Assembly: GCF_008086175.1 (NCBI RefSeq)
Contig: NZ_VSKM01000009.1
Location: 1 to 64,000 of the forward strand
Reading direction: 5' to 3'
Origin: Bizionia saleffrena
GTDB taxonomy: Bacteria; Bacteroidota; Bacteroidia; Flavobacteriales; Flavobacteriaceae
Length of the DNA stretch: 64,000 nt
Below are positions 15,744-24,784 of this stretch, piece by piece. The notes below the pieces were generated by a model that was not told the DNA's origin, made no database searches, and saw nothing but the letters and a program-made list of their open reading frames with translations. Numbering within the stretch: position 1 is the first letter of the stretch; every line of letters starts with the position of its first letter. Made by a program: the position numbers and the translations under genes.

Positions 15744-16170
15744 TTATTTTAATATATATTCTTTTATTTTTACTCTTAAAGCTTCGCCTCTAAGGTCTTT
15801 AGCTAAAATGTTTCCTGCTTTATCTAATAATAAATTACTTGGAATATGGCGTATGTTAAATGATTTTGCTATTGGTTCTTTCCATGACATTAAATTTGAA
15901 ATATTATTCAATTCCATATTATCTGTTATAATAGCTCTTTTTCAATCGCTTTTTTCATCATCCAAAAAAAATACTTATTATACTAAATCCTGTATTTTTA
16001 AAATCTTTAAAGATACCTTCTAAATTTGAGTTATCAACACAAGAGGGTAGCCTTCAAGATGCTCAAAAATGTTTTAAGGTTACTCTATTTTTAACATCAT
16101 ATAAAGAAACTCTTTTGCCGTATGGGTTTAATGCTTCAAAATTTTCAATAGTAAATACTTTTGATTTCAC
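15744..16170 (-). pseudogene. Decayed TlpA-like redoxin gene with Trp codons turned to TGA
   Basis: Minus-strand reading gives VFTIENFEALNPYGKRVSLY, then HF(TGA)AS(TGA)RLPSC, where family members have FWASWCxPC, then GIFKDFKNTGFSIISI. A one-base gain in an A8 run (near 15967) shifts the frame to DDEKSD(TGA)KRAI, and then NMELNNISNLMSWKEPIAKS and FNIRHIPSNLLLDKAGNIL follow to TAA at 15744. The order is that of a thioredoxin-fold protein (active site, cis-Pro IPSN, RGEAL end). Three of four expected Trp codons are TGA. The 5' end with the signal peptide is missing. Confidence 0.75.
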
Positions 16171-16244
16171 TATTTATTTTTTACATAAGTTTTCTTTTTA
16201 TAGCCACTTTTATTTTGGGTATTTTAAATAAAACATAGCTGTAA

Positions 16245-16664
16245 TTATAAAAGTTTTATTTTGAAGTTTAAAAAAAATAAAATTACCAAAAACACCATTA
16301 AAGAAATATATAGGCCATATACATAGTCTTTAATTGTGGCTTGAGTATAATAGAAACTTTTACTGGGGTATTTTTTGAAAACCGAATATTCTGAATGCAT
16401 ATCACCAACAGTAAAGCCATTACCATTAGTGCGGATTTTTTTACCAAAATATGACTCGTAATAGATACTAGTTACGGGGTCTGAGAAACTTACAACGCCT
16501 GTCATACGTGACTTGCTACTTCCATTAAAGTTGCTGGATTCCGAACTTGCTAAATAACTGAAATTACCGAAATGTTCTAATCCATACAATATAACAAACC
16601 CAATTAGAAATGATAAAAAAAAGGTTGAAATATATTTTTTTCTAATTTTTATTTCTTTTTTCAT
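16245..16664 (-). CDS. Hypothetical membrane protein with two TM segments
   Basis: A 139-residue protein with a basic N terminus, a membrane segment at about 12-30 (YISTFFLSFLIGFVILYGL), a polar extracytoplasmic loop of about 80 residues rich in Ser, Tyr and Gly, and a second membrane segment at about 114-134 near the C terminus. The loop contains no Cys. The composition is protein-like and codon use matches the neighbours. No family recognised. It lies between the redoxin pseudogene and repeat family A copy 4. Confidence 0.5.
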   Translation of the reverse strand: MKKEIKIRKKYISTFFLSFLIGFVILYGLEHFGNFSYLASSESSNFNGSSKSRMTGVVSFSDPVTSIYYESYFGKKIRTNGNGFTVGDMHSEYSVFKKYPSKSFYYTQATIKDYVYGLYISLMVFLVILFFLNFKIKLL

Positions 16665-16973
16665 AATTTAATTTTCAGGTAAGGGAGAAATTGCATAAAA
16701 CTAATTTAAATAGACTTAAGCATATAAATTGGAATCTGCATTGATGGAATCTCTTATGGTTTTATATTTAAAAGTGTATTAAACAAACCCACCGTAAAAA
16801 AACGTTTAATTAATTAGCACACGTAATATAGAAATAACTTAGCCTTTATTATTGTAAAAAAACATAAATGTGGTGTAGGATCGTTTTTATTTTTTTTGAA
16901 CAATACTCTTATGATTGGTGGTAGGTTACTTTCAATTTATATTGACCTTGTTTTATATAATTGAGTGAACGCT
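16665..16973. other. Intergenic stretch carrying a family A repeat
   Basis: About 300 bases between the hypothetical membrane protein gene and the end of the type I RM operon. Apart from the repeat copy at 16811-16880 nothing is recognised. Confidence 0.5.
16811..16880 (+). repeat. Dispersed repeat family A, copy 4
   Basis: TAATTAGCACACGTAATATA, GAAATAACTTAGCCTTTATT and ACATAAATGTGGTGTAGGA, in the same order and orientation as the other copies, about 150 bases upstream of the minus-strand gene at 16664. Confidence 0.65.
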
Positions 16974-17669
16974 TTAAGCCAATAACACCTCCAGTTTATT
17001 TTTCCATTTCTTCCATTCTGGGAACTCTTTTTGTTGTAGGTCGAAAAAAGCTTTCGTATGGTCTCTATGTACTAGATGACAGAGTTCGTGTATGATTACA
17101 TACTCTATACACGCTTTGGGTGCTTTGATTAGTTCTGGGTTTAATAAAATTCTTCCATTTGTAGAACAAGAACCCCAACGATGTGGCATTTTTCTTATTT
17201 CTAGTTTATTAGGCTCTACTTGATATTTTTTAAAATGTTCTATTAGAGGTTTTGCAATAGTATGAAACCAAGCTCTTGACTTCTCTAAGTACCAGGATTC
17301 TAATAATTTCTCTATTTTGCTCGTATCACTTGTTCTTATTTCAATATTTCGCCCAGTATGCTTTACGATTTCTTCATTGCTTTTTATTACTAAGAGTTGG
17401 TATTGTCGGCCTAGATATAAATGAGATTCTCCTGAAACATATTTGCGTACTGTATTCCTAGGCTCGAAGGATAGAAAATGGTCTTGTTGTTTTAATATCC
17501 AAGCCGCCCTTTTTCTGATTTTTTGTTCAATTTTTTCAATACTACTTCCTTCTGGAGCATTAACTTCCGTAGAGCGATCAGGATGCACAGTAATACCCAA
17601 TGTTTTTCTTTTACGAAAGTTCAAGGTATATACTATTTCTTCAGAACCATATGTAAGTGAACGAAGCAT
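16974..17669 (-). CDS. YgjP/DUF45-type zinc metallopeptidase (type I RM-associated)
   Basis: A 231-residue protein. The zinc-binding HELCHLVHRDH motif (about 190-200, HExxH plus a downstream His) is preceded by RKMPHRWGSCSTNGRILLNP, the family hallmark. It belongs to the SprT-like YgjP/DUF45 group, often found as the last gene of type I restriction operons. Its start overlaps the hsdR stop by one base (TAATG at 17669), so it is translationally coupled. Its role is unknown: maturation or turnover of the restriction complex is one possibility. It is cytoplasmic, with no signal peptide. Confidence 0.82.
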   Translation of the reverse strand: MLRSLTYGSEEIVYTLNFRKRKTLGITVHPDRSTEVNAPEGSSIEKIEQKIRKRAAWILKQQDHFLSFEPRNTVRKYVSGESHLYLGRQYQLLVIKSNEEIVKHTGRNIEIRTSDTSKIEKLLESWYLEKSRAWFHTIAKPLIEHFKKYQVEPNKLEIRKMPHRWGSCSTNGRILLNPELIKAPKACIEYVIIHELCHLVHRDHTKAFFDLQQKEFPEWKKWKNKLEVLLA

Positions 17670-20600
17670 TATTTATATCTAATTTTTGCAACTTCCACAA
17701 TACGTTCTGCAATTTTGTCAATATCTTGGAAACTTAATTTGAGGTTATATTTATCTCGAATATGATCTATAATGTAATCACCTATAAGGAAAATCATTTT
17801 CTTTTGAATATCTGTACCGCTTTTACCAGACCAGTCTACTCGACGTAAATTTATAATAATATCATCTGCCTTGAGAGCCAGTTCTTCGGCTATTTTGAGA
17901 ACCATAGCATTATCATTTGATAGACTGCTGAATTCTTCAATACCTATTCCAAAAAATGCTCTAGCGACTTCCTTGTCTTCCAATGATTCAGGTATACTAG
18001 AATCTGTTCTACTCAATACAGCGTCTTTAGCGTCTTTAATCCGTTGTAAATACACTGTTTCATCAATTCTCCCTTGTAGATAGTCTTCAATAGTTTCTTT
18101 AATTAATTGCGAAAAACGTTTATAGAATGCTGGATCTTCATCCATTTTTTCAGAGATATGCTTTGCTGTTCTAGATGCTATCATATCTGCCTTAGCAGCT
18201 TGTCCTGTTACTTTTTCAATTTCTTCTTCAAAAGCTTCTCTATCAAAAATATTTACTAATTCTGTAAGCGTTACTACATCTGACGTAGGTATATGGGTAT
18301 CAATTAATTTCTGAATTTGTCCTTCATATTTTTTATAGTCTATCTTATCTGCGTATCTTGATGCTACAGCAGTTCGCAATTTCATAAAAAAGGATAAGTC
18401 CTCCTTGTATTTTGCAATGCGTTTTTCTTCCGTTTCTTTATGAAATACTATGGATGATAAGGCTAATTTTAATATGCGTGCATATTTTGCAAGTTGATCA
18501 TAGAACTTATTACGCAATGCTTCGTCTCTTAATAATTGTTGATATCCTTCAGCATCTTTTTTATTTGATAGAGAAGAAAATATTTGCCAAAGGTCACTGT
18601 GTATTTGTGGTAGTTGTTCTGTTTCTTCACTAATATTGGTAAGTGCACCTTGTAGTTGCGCTTCATCAAAATCATCGAAAGTTGAGTATGTTTTTAGAGC
18701 TGAGTCCAATTCTTCAAGAACGCCATAATAATCTATAATATAGCCATAATCTTTATCTGGACTAACACGATTTACACGTGCTATAGCTTGTAAAAGCGTG
18801 TGGCCTAATAGTTTTCGTGTTAAGTACAGAGCTATGTTATTTGGTGCATCAAAGCCGGTAAGTAATTTATCTACTACAATGATTAGTTCTGGTTCATTAT
18901 CGTTTTTAAAACGGTTTACTATATTTTTTTGGTATTTTTTTGGAGAACCGTGTTCGTCCATCATTTTATGCCAAAAGGTTTTTACTAAATCATTCGTTTT
19001 ACCATAAGCGGTGTCTTCGCCCTCACGTTCATCTGGTGGCGAAATAACAAGAGCTGAAGTTACTTTTCCTATTTCATCTAAATAGTTTTTGTATTTAACT
19101 GCTGCTGCTTTAGACTGACATACAATTTGGCCTTTGAATTTTGTTTTTTGAAAATTCTTTACATAATGATTCGTGATATCCCAGGCTATTGCATAGATTT
19201 TTTGATCTGCTATATTGAGTTGATCTGCTCTTGAAAATTTCTTTTTAAGATCTGCTTTTTCATAATCATTTAATGGTTCTGATACCATATTAAAGAAATT
19301 ATCTAAAGGTGCTGCATTTACATCTTGTATTGCGTGACGTCCTTCGTACAGTAAAGGTACTACTGCTTTATCTTTTACAGCTTGATCTACCGTGTAGCTA
19401 TCTATTAATGTACCAAATTTAGACAAAGTGCTTTTGTCCTTTTTGAATAATGGTGTTCCTGTAAACGCAATGAAACAAGCGTTAGGTAAAGTTTTTTGCA
19501 TTTCAATATTAAACGTACCGTGTTGAGTACGGTGTCCTTCATCTACCAATACAAATATATTATTGCTAGGCAATGGTGTTTTAATTTTCTTTACTGCAGT
19601 CTCAAATTTATTGATGATGGTCGTTACTACTGCATCACTTTCTGTATGTAGTAATTCTATTAGTTGTGAACCAGTTTTTGCATTATCTACATCCATTCCA
19701 CATTTTCTAAACGTTCCTGTGATTTGTGTATCTAGATCTGTTCTGTCTGTAACAAGAATGATTTTAGGATTTAAAACGCTGGACTCCATTGCTATAGCTT
19801 GGGCAAGCATTACCATTGTAAGTGACTTTCCGCTTCCTTGTGTATGCCAAACTACACCACCAGTACGCTGACCATTATTCAATTTTTTAATTTGCTTCAT
19901 TGCCTTTTTAATGGCAAAAAACTGTTGATAACGTGCTACTTTCTTAGATCCATTATCAAACAACGTAAAATTATATATGAGATCTAATAAGCGTTCTTTA
20001 CTACATAGGCTATATAAATACTCATCTTGTGGTGTTGCTTTTATTTCTTCTTTTTCTAATGCGTCAAAATATTTGCGTACGTAATAGAAACGTTCCGTAA
20101 ATAAGCGTTGCTTTACTGTATCTGGAATAGATGTGTTTTTTAATTTATAGATACTTTCACGAAAACGCGTTTCTTTTTCTATATTAATACCTCCATTTGG
20201 ATTTTTAAAATCTTCTTGCCATTGTGCCCAAAATTTTTCTGGTGTCCCTGTGGTGGCATAACTACCTTCATTTACAGTTACAGCCATTATTAACTGCGCC
20301 ATTGCATAGAGTGGACGTATACCATCTTCTTTTTGATTACGTAGATTTTGTGATATTGCTTGTGTTAAGGGCTCTTTTATATCTGGCCTTTTACATTCTA
20401 TAACACATAGAGGAATACCGTTTACAAACAGCACTATATCTGGTCTGTAATGATCTTTTAATCCTGAACGAAGCACACTAAACTCTTCCGTAACGTGAAA
20501 TATGTTTTTTTCTGGATATTCCCAATCTATATAGTGTAAATCAAAACTTTTACGATCTCCTTCAATGCTCTGGTCTAGGGATACACCTAAAGTAAGTAGC

Positions 20601-20899
20601 TCGTATATTTTCTCACTAGTAGACATATAACCATCGACCATAGGAATATCTCTTAATGCTATGATTGCATTTTCGATATTATTATCTGTAAATGGAACTG
20701 CTTTATTTGAAGATACACGCGCCTTATTAATATTATGTAATTGTTTACGCAAAATATCCTCTAATAAAATACTAGATGTTTTATTTCCTCTTGCTTTTAA
20801 GGCTTCTTCTTGGTTGAGGTAGTTGTAGCCCATATTAATTAATAACTGCAACGCAGGTATTTGCGAAATATGATCTTCTTTAAATGAAGGTGTTTCCAT
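17669..20899 (-). CDS. hsdR: Type I restriction enzyme R subunit (HsdR)
   Basis: A 1,076-residue motor and nuclease subunit. The nuclease site is PD(154)...E(168)CK(170) in YRPDIVLFVNG and CVIECKRP. The superfamily 2 translocase has Walker A TQGSGKS (353-359), DEGH (453-456) and later motifs (FTGTPL, GFDAPNN, QAIARVNR). With HsdM and HsdS it cuts unmethylated DNA at a distance after ATP-driven translocation. Length is typical. It is separated from hsdM/hsdS by the two Pycsar genes, with only 45 bases between the Pycsar effector stop and the hsdR start. Confidence 0.95.
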   Translation of the reverse strand: METPSFKEDHISQIPALQLLINMGYNYLNQEEALKARGNKTSSILLEDILRKQLHNINKARVSSNKAVPFTDNNIENAIIALRDIPMVDGYMSTSEKIYELLTLGVSLDQSIEGDRKSFDLHYIDWEYPEKNIFHVTEEFSVLRSGLKDHYRPDIVLFVNGIPLCVIECKRPDIKEPLTQAISQNLRNQKEDGIRPLYAMAQLIMAVTVNEGSYATTGTPEKFWAQWQEDFKNPNGGINIEKETRFRESIYKLKNTSIPDTVKQRLFTERFYYVRKYFDALEKEEIKATPQDEYLYSLCSKERLLDLIYNFTLFDNGSKKVARYQQFFAIKKAMKQIKKLNNGQRTGGVVWHTQGSGKSLTMVMLAQAIAMESSVLNPKIILVTDRTDLDTQITGTFRKCGMDVDNAKTGSQLIELLHTESDAVVTTIINKFETAVKKIKTPLPSNNIFVLVDEGHRTQHGTFNIEMQKTLPNACFIAFTGTPLFKKDKSTLSKFGTLIDSYTVDQAVKDKAVVPLLYEGRHAIQDVNAAPLDNFFNMVSEPLNDYEKADLKKKFSRADQLNIADQKIYAIAWDITNHYVKNFQKTKFKGQIVCQSKAAAVKYKNYLDEIGKVTSALVISPPDEREGEDTAYGKTNDLVKTFWHKMMDEHGSPKKYQKNIVNRFKNDNEPELIIVVDKLLTGFDAPNNIALYLTRKLLGHTLLQAIARVNRVSPDKDYGYIIDYYGVLEELDSALKTYSTFDDFDEAQLQGALTNISEETEQLPQIHSDLWQIFSSLSNKKDAEGYQQLLRDEALRNKFYDQLAKYARILKLALSSIVFHKETEEKRIAKYKEDLSFFMKLRTAVASRYADKIDYKKYEGQIQKLIDTHIPTSDVVTLTELVNIFDREAFEEEIEKVTGQAAKADMIASRTAKHISEKMDEDPAFYKRFSQLIKETIEDYLQGRIDETVYLQRIKDAKDAVLSRTDSSIPESLEDKEVARAFFGIGIEEFSSLSNDNAMVLKIAEELALKADDIIINLRRVDWSGKSGTDIQKKMIFLIGDYIIDHIRDKYNLKLSFQDIDKIAERIVEVAKIRYK

Positions 20900-20944
20900 A
20901 ATTTTACTTTTAAACTACTATTTTTTCCCGAGTAGTCATATGTA

Positions 20945-21487
20945 TTAATTTTTGTAATTGTATAACGCAAATATTCCAGCCACAGGAATAGTGATGTAAG
21001 CAGCTACTGTAATCCAAACAGCTATTGTAAACAAGCTATACTTTCTTGTAGCCACATTTGCAAGTGAATGAATTTGAACAGCTATATCTTCATCAATTTC
21101 TGAAAATTCTCTTTTTACACCTTTACTTTTTAAAGACTCTAAAATCTTCCTAGGTGTACTTTTTCCTAAATGTTCAAAAAAGAAAATATTTTTTTTATCC
21201 TTAGAGTTAGAAATACTTATGAGAATAAACTTAAGACGTGGTACAAACGAAATTAAACACACAACTGCTGATGCTATTAATAAAATCATCACGATTGAAA
21301 AATAGACGCTTAAATAACTTGTGTCTTCAGTTTTATCTAGAAAAGGTAATTTAGCTACTCCATAAATTGAAGCAGCGTTAAACGCTATAAGCATTGCATT
21401 TTTAGCTTCTCCAAACTTTAGCCAATCTTTTACGTTACTATGTATTTCTAATAATTCTTTATTCATCTCTATTATTTTATTACCCAA
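20945..21487 (-). CDS. pycTM: Pycsar transmembrane effector (PycTM)
   Basis: A 180-residue membrane protein. The N-terminal helix carries VKDWLKFGEAKNAMLIAFNA, the family's signature. Membrane helices follow at about 28-48, 59-82 and 150-176, with a charged central segment (about 85-145) that would sense the nucleotide. In Pycsar, such TM effectors collapse the inner membrane when cUMP or cCMP accumulates. Its start overlaps the cyclase stop by 16 bases, confirming the pair. It is embedded in the type I RM operon between hsdS and hsdR. Confidence 0.85.
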   Translation of the reverse strand: MGNKIIEMNKELLEIHSNVKDWLKFGEAKNAMLIAFNAASIYGVAKLPFLDKTEDTSYLSVYFSIVMILLIASAVVCLISFVPRLKFILISISNSKDKKNIFFFEHLGKSTPRKILESLKSKGVKREFSEIDEDIAVQIHSLANVATRKYSLFTIAVWITVAAYITIPVAGIFALYNYKN

Positions 21488-22470
21488 GTTAAATTAGAAC
21501 CATAAACATCATCCGTTACATCCTTCACTTTATAGGTTTGGCTTTCCCAATATTTGTAGGTTATATCATTTTCACCGGCATTTTCTTTTTTATAACCTGT
21601 GTAAACTGTTTTTGAAATTAAAATAGCAGGATAATCTGTTTTTCTAGTTTTCTTTTCAAAGCTTATAAATTTTCCGCCAGATATATAAACACTGCCTGTA
21701 GGGTTGGTTTTTACGGAGTCTGCAAATTTTTCTGGCGACATTTCTACTGTTTCTATCTTATCTAGATAGGTTGGTAAATCTGCACTACTTAGTGGTATTC
21801 CTCCAAATATATTTGCAAGTCCTGAACCAAAACCCCAGAATTTGGCGTAATTATAAGGATTTTGTTTTACCACATAATAATCCTCTTCAACCACCTTATT
21901 AGCAGTGTCTGTAAGTCTAGAAGCTAGATTTGCAGGATACCCAGTCCAAACAAGCCCTCTGTTTTCATTTGCTTCTTTCCCTTGCTTTGGAGTACCTACT
22001 TTAATCACTTTTAATTCCCCATAATCTACACCAATACCACATTTAAAATCCATACCGGAAAATTGAGTATCAATGATTTTAGTACATAAATGATTAATGG
22101 TAATAGCACAATGGACTGCATTTTTATAACAGTTAAATGAAGGGAAAACCACCATTACACGGTCTCCAATAATATTTCTTACATAACCACTATGATGATG
22201 TGCGGCTTTTAATACAGCTTTAGAAAAAGCAGAATATAGCCTTCCCATAGTTTTAGTGTGATGCTTTTTAGTTAATGCTACTGAGCCTCTAATATCTACA
22301 AAAAGCACACAGGTGTTTATTACTTTTGCTTTCTTTTCTTCAGCGTTACCAAAGGTTAATGTGTTATCATCGAGGTTGGGCACAGACGTAGTGTTCGTAT
22401 ATGAAAACTCAGTGCTTAAGATGTCTTTAATATCTGCATCAATTTCTTCTATAATTTTATTCACAGCCAT
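21472..22470 (-). CDS. pycC: Pycsar pyrimidine cyclase (PycC)
   Basis: A 332-residue class III nucleotide cyclase domain protein. Metal-binding Asp59 lies in VLFVDIRGSVALT, Asp103 in IIGDRVMVVFP, and Asn181 and Arg185 in WTGYPANLASRLTD. The domain is single and soluble, with an about 130-residue C-terminal extension. Such stand-alone cyclases next to a PycTM gene make cUMP or cCMP after phage infection. Which base is used cannot be told from the sequence. Start and stop overlap the hsdS stop (TAATG at 22470) and the effector start, so it is coupled to both. Confidence 0.85.
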   Translation of the reverse strand: MAVNKIIEEIDADIKDILSTEFSYTNTTSVPNLDDNTLTFGNAEEKKAKVINTCVLFVDIRGSVALTKKHHTKTMGRLYSAFSKAVLKAAHHHSGYVRNIIGDRVMVVFPSFNCYKNAVHCAITINHLCTKIIDTQFSGMDFKCGIGVDYGELKVIKVGTPKQGKEANENRGLVWTGYPANLASRLTDTANKVVEEDYYVVKQNPYNYAKFWGFGSGLANIFGGIPLSSADLPTYLDKIETVEMSPEKFADSVKTNPTGSVYISGGKFISFEKKTRKTDYPAILISKTVYTGYKKENAGENDITYKYWESQTYKVKDVTDDVYGSNLTWVIK

Positions 22471-23774
22471 TATACTTTCAATCTTTTTTTACCTGTAAGC
22501 AATTGCTGCATCAACCCTTTTTTTTGCAATTTTAATTGGTTTCGTTGGTTAATTAATAGGTTTATTTCTTGATCTGCGGTGTTAAGGACTTGGGCTATGG
22601 TTGTTTGTTCTTTTTTACTAGGAAAAGGTAATTTCAATTTAAAAAAATCTTTTTTACTTACATTTAAAAGTCCATCACCACGAGCCCCAGAAGAAATTAT
22701 CATTTTAAGTTGACGATCTAAACCGTGATCTATAAAATAATGCTTGTAAAAATGTGAATCTACCTTATCAGTAGGTCTAAAACTTATAAAAACGAAAGGC
22801 ACTAATGCTGTATCATAAGTTTCAAGTAGATAAATACAACCCATTTTATAAGACTTAGAATTTCCTTTATTATATGAAAAATCTCCTTTTTTTAATTGTA
22901 TATATTTTGATAGACTTGTACCAGCAATCACTCTGTCAAATTTTTCTCTTTGAGACCTGAAACCTTTACCTGCCGAAATTGATAAAGGCTCGTGTTCGCC
23001 TCCATCATTTTTATCATTAATTTCATCAAATAACTCAATAATTCTCTTTTCTTCCCACTCCCCACTAAACCCAGCCAAGCGTTTTTTACCACTTAACAAT
23101 TGTTGCATTAGGGCTTTTTTAAGCTGTTGTTTTGCTTTTATTAAAGCATTCTGTTTGGTAATGGCGGTGTCCCAGGTTGTTAGGCAATTTGCTATTGCTT
23201 TTTGTTCTTGAAGTGGGGGAATAATAATTCCAAATTTTTGAAAATTATATTTTGAAATACCATAAACCTTTGAGCCAGTAGCTATTCTTCTCAGTTCATT
23301 TTTCACTTTTTCATTTGACAGAATATTATTTCGAAAACCAATAACTGTTTTTGATGTATTATCTCTTAATGCAAAAGTATGAAGTCCTGCCACGATTTTA
23401 AGATTTCCTATATTTACCAATTCAATTATACTTCCTACTCCTTCATAGTCTTCTGAAGCATCAGCTATTACAATATCTCCATTTTGCAGTCTATCATAAT
23501 TATCACCTACTTTAATTTCATTTTTCACTTTTGGTATTATTCTAAAATCTTCGCAATTTAAAATTCCTGTAGTATATGTAGTATGAATATCACCATAATG
23601 AATATTTCTAATTCCATCTGATTCAGTAGAATATTCTAAATTACTTCTCGAATAAGAGTTTGATCTCAAAAATTTAAAAACCTCATTTATTCTACAAACC
23701 TCCCAATCCTCAGGAATCCATCCCAATTTGGTTTCTTTAAAGCCTTTTTTATGTGCTGTTGCTTGTAATGCCAT
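22470..23774 (-). CDS. hsdS: Type I restriction-modification specificity subunit (HsdS), full length
   Basis: A 434-residue protein with two target recognition domains: the first follows the opening KLGWIPEDWEVCRINEVF, and the second starts after AGFSGEWEEKRIIELF (about residue 240). Two conserved helical spacers end in QQLLSGKKRL (about 220) and QQLLTGKKRL (C terminus), a repeat that makes the subunit pseudo-symmetric. It fixes the bipartite DNA site used by HsdM and HsdR. Its start overlaps the RhuM gene stop by one base. A second, half-size HsdS lies at 26311-26868. Confidence 0.92.
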   Translation of the reverse strand: MALQATAHKKGFKETKLGWIPEDWEVCRINEVFKFLRSNSYSRSNLEYSTESDGIRNIHYGDIHTTYTTGILNCEDFRIIPKVKNEIKVGDNYDRLQNGDIVIADASEDYEGVGSIIELVNIGNLKIVAGLHTFALRDNTSKTVIGFRNNILSNEKVKNELRRIATGSKVYGISKYNFQKFGIIIPPLQEQKAIANCLTTWDTAITKQNALIKAKQQLKKALMQQLLSGKKRLAGFSGEWEEKRIIELFDEINDKNDGGEHEPLSISAGKGFRSQREKFDRVIAGTSLSKYIQLKKGDFSYNKGNSKSYKMGCIYLLETYDTALVPFVFISFRPTDKVDSHFYKHYFIDHGLDRQLKMIISSGARGDGLLNVSKKDFFKLKLPFPSKKEQTTIAQVLNTADQEINLLINQRNQLKLQKKGLMQQLLTGKKRLKV

Positions 23775-24781
23775 TATTGTTTTTTATTTTTAATTTGTGC
23801 TGCAAGCATTTTTAGGTCTTCTAAGTCTTGTCTGTCTGCTGCTTGCGCGGCTTCCTTTTTACGGAGTTTATCGTAAGCTATATAATGTGCTGTTACCTTT
23901 TTCTCCATAATGGTTTTACTAATTTTTCCAGCCGTTTTAAGCACAGGAAATTCATTAAAAGCAATAAGCTTATCTAAGTTGCCTTGCCAATAACTCATAG
24001 TAAGGTCTTGTTGGTTTTTAACACGTAATTCTGCTTGTTCTAAAAAGATAACTACTAGTCTGTTTAAGCTGTCAAGTTCATCTGCGGTGAGGTAATTTTT
24101 GGCTATGGTAATATCTTGTTTGCGTACTACGCTGCCTTTCCAGTTGGTGAGGCCCATATTTAATTTTCTGGCATCGGCTCTTGCTACAATCATTTCGGCA
24201 GCCGTTTTTCGTGTTACGGCAAATAGTAGTTTGTTTTGTGCTTCGGCAAAGTACATTTGGGTTGCTTTATCGGTAGCGTCATAATCGCTACTTAAACTAA
24301 ATAGGTCGCGTACTTTTTGGTAGAAACGTTTTTCAGAGCTACGAATATCTCTAATACGTTCCAGTAATTCATCAAAATAATCGGCACGGCCGTCAGGATT
24401 TTTAAGGCGTTCATCGTCCATAATAAACCCTTTACGCATATAGCTTGCTAAGTTTCTGGTTGCCCATTGCCTAAATTGTACACCACGTTTACTACGTACA
24501 CGGTAACCGATGGCAAGGATCATTTCTAAGGTGTAAAATGTAATACTATATTCTTTACCATCTGCGGCAGTTGTTAAGTAATCCTTAACAACTGAATTAG
24601 CGCTTAACTCTTTGTCTTCCAGTATACTTTTAATGTGCATACTTATATTAGGTACAGAGGTGTCAAAAATTTCAGCAAGTTGTTTTTGGTTCAACCAAAC
24701 AGTTCCCTCTCTTTCAAATAATGCTACCGATGCTTTGCCATCATCTGCTGTGTAAATAATGATATTATTTTGCTCTTCCAT
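23774..24781 (-). CDS. RhuM-family protein
   Basis: A 335-residue cytoplasmic protein. The N-terminal part (VWLNQKQLAEIFDTSVPNIS) is a helix-turn-helix-like region, and the block GYRVRSKRGVQFRQWATRNL is the RhuM hallmark. The C-terminal third is helical and charged (ADARKLNMGLTNWKG..., KKEAAQAADRQDLEDLK). RhuM-like genes are frequent inside type I RM operons, but their role there is not established; a toxin or Fic-like activity has been suggested for relatives. No Fic motif is visible in this copy. It follows hsdM by three bases. Confidence 0.8.
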   Translation of the reverse strand: MEEQNNIIIYTADDGKASVALFEREGTVWLNQKQLAEIFDTSVPNISMHIKSILEDKELSANSVVKDYLTTAADGKEYSITFYTLEMILAIGYRVRSKRGVQFRQWATRNLASYMRKGFIMDDERLKNPDGRADYFDELLERIRDIRSSEKRFYQKVRDLFSLSSDYDATDKATQMYFAEAQNKLLFAVTRKTAAEMIVARADARKLNMGLTNWKGSVVRKQDITIAKNYLTADELDSLNRLVVIFLEQAELRVKNQQDLTMSYWQGNLDKLIAFNEFPVLKTAGKISKTIMEKKVTAHYIAYDKLRKKEAAQAADRQDLEDLKMLAAQIKNKKQ

Positions 24782-24784
24782 AGT

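Noticed and set aside
15744-16170. TGA as a Trp codon (genetic code change)
   Set aside because: Intact genes in the window use TGG for Trp and the same locus has an indel, so it is a decayed gene.
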